Source: Oscillospiraceae bacterium | Lineage (GTDB): Bacteria; Bacillota; Clostridia; Oscillospirales; Oscillospiraceae | Length of the DNA: 8,166 bases | Direction of reading: 5' to 3' | Assembly (NCBI GenBank): GCA_016296635.1 | Contig: JAEDIZ010000094.1 | Coordinates: 1-8,166 of the forward strand | Shown here: piece after piece, positions 5,818 to 8,166 of the stretch | How the letters are laid out: each line of letters begins with the position of its first letter | Numbering within the stretch: the first letter of the stretch is position 1 | The notes under the pieces: generated by a model | The model's database searches: none | Seen by the model: the letters and a program-made list of their open reading frames with translations, nothing else | What the model was told of the DNA's origin: nothing | Made by a program: the position numbers and the translations under genes

Positions 5818-6765
5818 GTGAGAAAATTGGCGGAGCAGTATTTTGTCGGCGTCGGTGCGGCGAATATCGACATCAGCGGTCAGAGCCGGCAGGCGATCAT
5901 TCTCCATGACTCCAATCCCGGACAGATGGTGACTTCCTGCGGCGGCGTGACACGAAATGTGTGTGAGAATCTTGCGCGGCTGGGTGCGGACGTGCGGCTG
6001 ATCACGGCGCTGGGTACCGACATTTTCGCGGAAAAGATCCGGCGGGAAAGCAGTGCTGCCGGTATCGATCTGTCCCACAGCTATGTGGTGCAGGGTCACG
6101 CTTCTTCAAGTTATGTAAACCTGCTGGACGATCATGGCGATATGCTGATCGCCATGTCGGATATGTCGGTTCTGCGGGAGCTGCCGTCTTCCTGGCTGGA
6201 GGAAAAGAAGGAGCTGATCCGCGGCGCCCGCTTTGTGACCTGCGATCCGGCACTTTCGAGCCGGACGCTGGAAACGCTTCTGGATCTCTGCGAGGGCTAT
6301 GTTCCGGTCTGCGTGGATCCGGTCTCCTGCGCCTATGCGCAGGCGGTCAAGCCGTATATCGGCAGATTTCATACCGCAAAGCCGAATAAACTGGAGCTGG
6401 AGATCCTGAGCGGACGTGAGATTCACAGTCAGAACGATCTGCGCGATGCCTGCCGGACGGTTTTGGATCAGGGTCTGCAGCGCATCATCGTGAGCCTCGG
6501 CGAGGACGGCTGCTTCTATATGGATGCAGAAGGCCGCGTGATGCACAGAAAGCTGCGCACTGTTTCGAGAATGGCCAATGCCACCGGCGGCGGAGACGCC
6601 TTTATGGCGGCGCTGCTGTACTTTTCCGCATCGGAGCTTGCGCTGGAGCGTATGCTGGATAACGCCATGGCGGCGGGGATCGCGGCGGTCACCTGCCGGC
6701 AGACTATCAACCCGGAAATGAGCCCGGAACTTTTGAAAACTATTCTGAAGGAGTATCAGTTATGA
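5818..6765 (+). CDS. psuK: PfkB-family sugar kinase, probable pseudouridine kinase
   Basis: Cytosolic ribokinase-fold kinase, 315 residues, the usual PfkB length. It probably phosphorylates pseudouridine to pseudouridine 5'-phosphate with ATP. Visible motifs: AANID near the N-terminus (14-18), PfkB signature 1 around GGVTRNVCENLARLG (42-56), AKPNKLELE (187-195), SLGEDG (226-231), and signature 2 NATGGGDAF (254-262), where Asp260 is the catalytic base. The usual DTTGAGD is here NATGGGD, a mild variant. The family fold is certain; the substrate is inferred from tight coupling to psuG, whose ATG overlaps this stop codon (ATGA). The start is uncertain: GTG 5818 gives the longest form. An in-frame TTG at 5827, three codons later, has GGTGA about 5 nt upstream and would give 312 residues. 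Confidence 0.88.
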   Translation: MRKLAEQYFVGVGAANIDISGQSRQAIILHDSNPGQMVTSCGGVTRNVCENLARLGADVRLITALGTDIFAEKIRRESSAAGIDLSHSYVVQGHASSSYVNLLDDHGDMLIAMSDMSVLRELPSSWLEEKKELIRGARFVTCDPALSSRTLETLLDLCEGYVPVCVDPVSCAYAQAVKPYIGRFHTAKPNKLELEILSGREIHSQNDLRDACRTVLDQGLQRIIVSLGEDGCFYMDAEGRVMHRKLRTVSRMANATGGGDAFMAALLYFSASELALERMLDNAMAAGIAAVTCRQTINPEMSPELLKTILKEYQL

Positions 6766-7685
6766 CAACGAATATGCAGAAAAATCTTTCCATCACCCCG
6801 GAGATCCTGGATGCGATCCACGCAGGAAAGCCCATTGTCGCCCTGGAGTCCACGATCCTTTCCCACGGTATGCCCTATCCGCAGAACGTGGAGTTCGCCC
6901 ACAAGGTCGAGGAAATTGTTCGCGGCGAGGGCGCGATCCCCGCAACGACCGCCATCATCGGCGGCAAGCTCAAGATCGGTCTGAACGCCGAAGAGCTGGA
7001 GATCATGTGCAAGGCAGAAAACGTCGGCAAGGTTTCCCGCCGTGATGTGGCAACGTATCTTGCCACCGGTATGACCGGCGCCACCACCGTAGCTACCACC
7101 ATGATGATCGCCTCCATGGCGGGCATCCGCTTCTTTGCCACCGGCGGTATCGGCGGCGTGCATCGCGGCGCGGAAAAGACCATGGATATTTCCGCCGACC
7201 TGCAGGAGCTGGCGAACACCCCCGTCTGCGTGGTATGCGCGGGCGCAAAGAGTCTGCTGGATCTCGGACTGACCCTTGAATATCTGGAAACCATGGGCGT
7301 GCCGGTTCTTGGTCTTCGCACCGATGAGCTTCCCGCTTTCTACTGCCGCACCTCCGGCTTCAAGCTCGATTATAACTGCGAGTCCGAGGAAACCGTTGCA
7401 AAGATCATGAAGACCAAGTGGGAGCTGGGTCTCAAGGGCGGCGCCGTGGTCGGCAACCCCATCCCCGAGGAATATGCGCTGGATTACGATGAGATGGAGA
7501 AGGTCATCACCAAGGCCATCGACATGGCAAACGAGCAGGGCATCCATGGCAAGGCGCTGACGCCGTTCCTGCTTTCCCATATCAAGGATATGACCGACGG
7601 CGTTTCCTTTGCCTCCAATCTGCAGCTGGCCTATAACAATGCAGTTGCTGCCAGCCGCATCGCGGTCGCATACAGCAAGCTCTGA
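6762..7685 (+). CDS. psuG: Pseudouridine-5'-phosphate glycosidase
   Basis: Cytosolic enzyme that splits pseudouridine 5'-phosphate at its C-glycosidic bond into uracil and ribose 5-phosphate (a reversible reaction), the second step of pseudouridine breakdown after the kinase. The 307 residues match the PsuG/IndA family. Residues equivalent to those of E. coli PsuG are all present: Glu29 in ALESTILSHG, Lys90 in NVGKVSRRD, His134 in GGIGGVHRG, Asp146 in ISADL, and Lys163 in CAGAKSLLDL, the lysine that forms a Schiff base with the sugar. AAGGAG at 6748-6753 lies 8 nt before the ATG, inside the end of the kinase gene. The 4-bp ATGA overlap indicates translational coupling. No pseudouridine or nucleoside transporter gene accompanies the pair in this window. 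Confidence 0.97.
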   Translation: MTTNMQKNLSITPEILDAIHAGKPIVALESTILSHGMPYPQNVEFAHKVEEIVRGEGAIPATTAIIGGKLKIGLNAEELEIMCKAENVGKVSRRDVATYLATGMTGATTVATTMMIASMAGIRFFATGGIGGVHRGAEKTMDISADLQELANTPVCVVCAGAKSLLDLGLTLEYLETMGVPVLGLRTDELPAFYCRTSGFKLDYNCESEETVAKIMKTKWELGLKGGAVVGNPIPEEYALDYDEMEKVITKAIDMANEQGIHGKALTPFLLSHIKDMTDGVSFASNLQLAYNNAVAASRIAVAYSKL

Positions 7686-7707
7686 TTATAGTTTGATTTA
7701 CATGAAA

Positions 7708-7740
7708 AACCCCGGCTGAAGAATTTCTTCAGCCGGGGTT
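7708..7740. terminator. Bidirectional intrinsic terminator
   Basis: AACCCCGGCTGAAG (7708-7721) pairs perfectly with CTTCAGCCGGGGTT (7727-7740). It stands 22 nt after the psuG stop and 6 nt beyond the restored stop of the minus-strand zinc-ribbon gene. The minus strand has the better U tract (TTTTTC, 7709-7704); the plus strand has only TTCGTGTTTC. It likely ends both transcripts. Confidence 0.85.
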
Positions 7741-7746
7741 CGTGTT

Positions 7747-7972
7747 TCAATCTTCTGCCTTTCTGCGATCTTTTTTTCTCAGCAGCTTTTCAGGGTCTGC
7801 AACGTAGCTTCGCACCACGCTGCCGCAGCGCCTGCAGATGATGTGGTTCAGACTGCAGCCGGCAAAAGCATTTTTGTCTGGAGGAAAGCGCGCCGTAGCC
7901 GCCCTGATAGGCTTCGATCATTTCTGTGCCGCCACAGTAGGGGCAGGCACGAACATATCTGTCAGTGCTCAT
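7747..7972 (-). pseudogene. Small zinc-ribbon protein gene with a one-base frameshift
   Basis: From ATG 7972 (AGGAGG at 7983-7978, 5 nt upstream) the frame begins MSTDRYVRACPYCGG, a zinc-knuckle CX2C. As written it changes character after ALSSRQ and stops at 7790 after 60 residues. Removing one A from the A5 run (minus strand, 7875-7871) restores a 74-residue protein continuing NAFAGCSLNHIICRRCGS and ending RRKAED, with its stop at 7749-7747, six bases before a terminator. The restored protein has paired CX2C motifs (CPYC at 10-13, CRRC at 46-49) and a VRSYVADPEKLL segment. This resembles small Firmicutes zinc-ribbon proteins often loosely labelled TFIIIB-like; that is from memory and no function is established. 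It may be a true pseudogene, a homopolymer sequencing error, or, less likely, a recoding site. It lies 27 nt after the upstream LURP-one-like gene, probably in one operon. Confidence 0.8.
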
Positions 7973-7999
7973 AAAGACCTCCTGTTTCTATTCTGACGA

Positions 8000-8166
8000 T
8001 CAGTTGTTCTGCTCGTCGCAGCAGTCAATGGCGATGACCGTGCAGAGCGCCGGCATCAGATCGTTCGGGTCTGCGATCTCCAACATGTAGCGGTCATGAA
8101 ATGCGGGCCATGCCTTCTGCAAAAGGGCAATGCGCCTTCCACTGCCGGTGATCTCATAATCGTGCC
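8000..8166 (-). CDS. LURP-one-related (LOR) family protein, C-terminal part
   Basis: Only the last 54 residues are in the window; the gene enters from the right edge and its start is not visible. The visible part starts HDYEITGSGRRIALLQKAW, has FHDRYMLEIADPNDLMPALC and ends TVIAIDCCDEQNN before TGA (8002-8000). The order DYEI, a basic turn, a K-x-W strand, a DRYxxEI strand and a hydrophobic VIAID helix matches the C-terminal end of the LOR/tubby-like beta-barrel family, whose bacterial members (YxjI-like) have no settled function. The AIDCC end is Cys-rich. The next gene on the same strand starts 27 nt later with no terminator between, so the two are likely co-transcribed. The family call rests on pattern memory. 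Confidence 0.6.
   Translation of the reverse strand, partial: HDYEITGSGRRIALLQKAWPAFHDRYMLEIADPNDLMPALCTVIAIDCCDEQNN

Noticed and set aside
6756..7580. Minus-strand open frame of 274 codons opposite psuG
   Set aside because: Antisense shadow of psuG, rich in His and Gly, with no start signal.
1..8166. CRISPR array, insertion sequence, tRNA or rRNA
   Set aside because: No evenly spaced direct repeats, transposase motifs or recognisable structural RNA other than the glmS ribozyme were seen.

Overview
The window reads like a chromosomal segment of an anaerobic, moderately GC-rich Clostridia member. Oscillospiraceae/Ruminococcaceae-like is my best guess. The reasons are strong AGGAGG ribosome binding sites, TTGACA/TATAAT-type promoters, intrinsic terminators with U tracts, a glmS gene controlled by a glmS ribozyme (a Gram-positive arrangement), and hairpin-rich non-coding DNA of the kind scattered through those genomes. 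No mobile element, CRISPR array, rRNA or tRNA is visible. The taxonomy is inference.

Layout, left to right. Positions 1-256 are non-coding with several perfect inverted repeats. Positions 257-2421 form one minus-strand unit: promoter, glmS self-cleaving ribozyme, a hairpin over part of the ribosome binding site, glmS (glucosamine-6-phosphate synthase), and a terminator. Positions 2492-5071 carry a plus-strand copper-exporting P-type ATPase (copA) with its own promoter and terminator. The ATPase has one metal-binding domain at each end. The C-terminal one is preceded by a perfect internal Shine-Dalgarno and in-frame ATG, so it may also be made as a free CopZ-like chaperone. Positions 5076-5749 hold a minus-strand flavodoxin-fold protein with a four-cysteine Fe-S-type motif, divergently transcribed from the next operon. 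Positions 5768-7685 hold a two-gene pseudouridine salvage operon: a PfkB kinase and the PsuG glycosidase, with an ATGA overlap behind a near-consensus promoter. Positions 7708-7740 are a bidirectional terminator. Positions 7747-8166 are a minus-strand pair: the 3' end of a LURP-one-like gene at the window edge, followed by a small zinc-ribbon gene broken by a one-base frameshift in an A5 run.

How the genes work together. Pseudouridine kinase and PsuG act in sequence to turn pseudouridine into uracil and ribose 5-phosphate. GlmS feeds cell-wall amino sugar synthesis, and its product is expected to trigger ribozyme cleavage of its own mRNA. CopA and its possible free chaperone product would deliver and export cytosolic Cu(I). 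The rest are independent housekeeping or hypothetical units. The items most worth a second look are the possible dual product of copA, the frameshifted zinc-ribbon gene, and the fine structure of the glmS leader.
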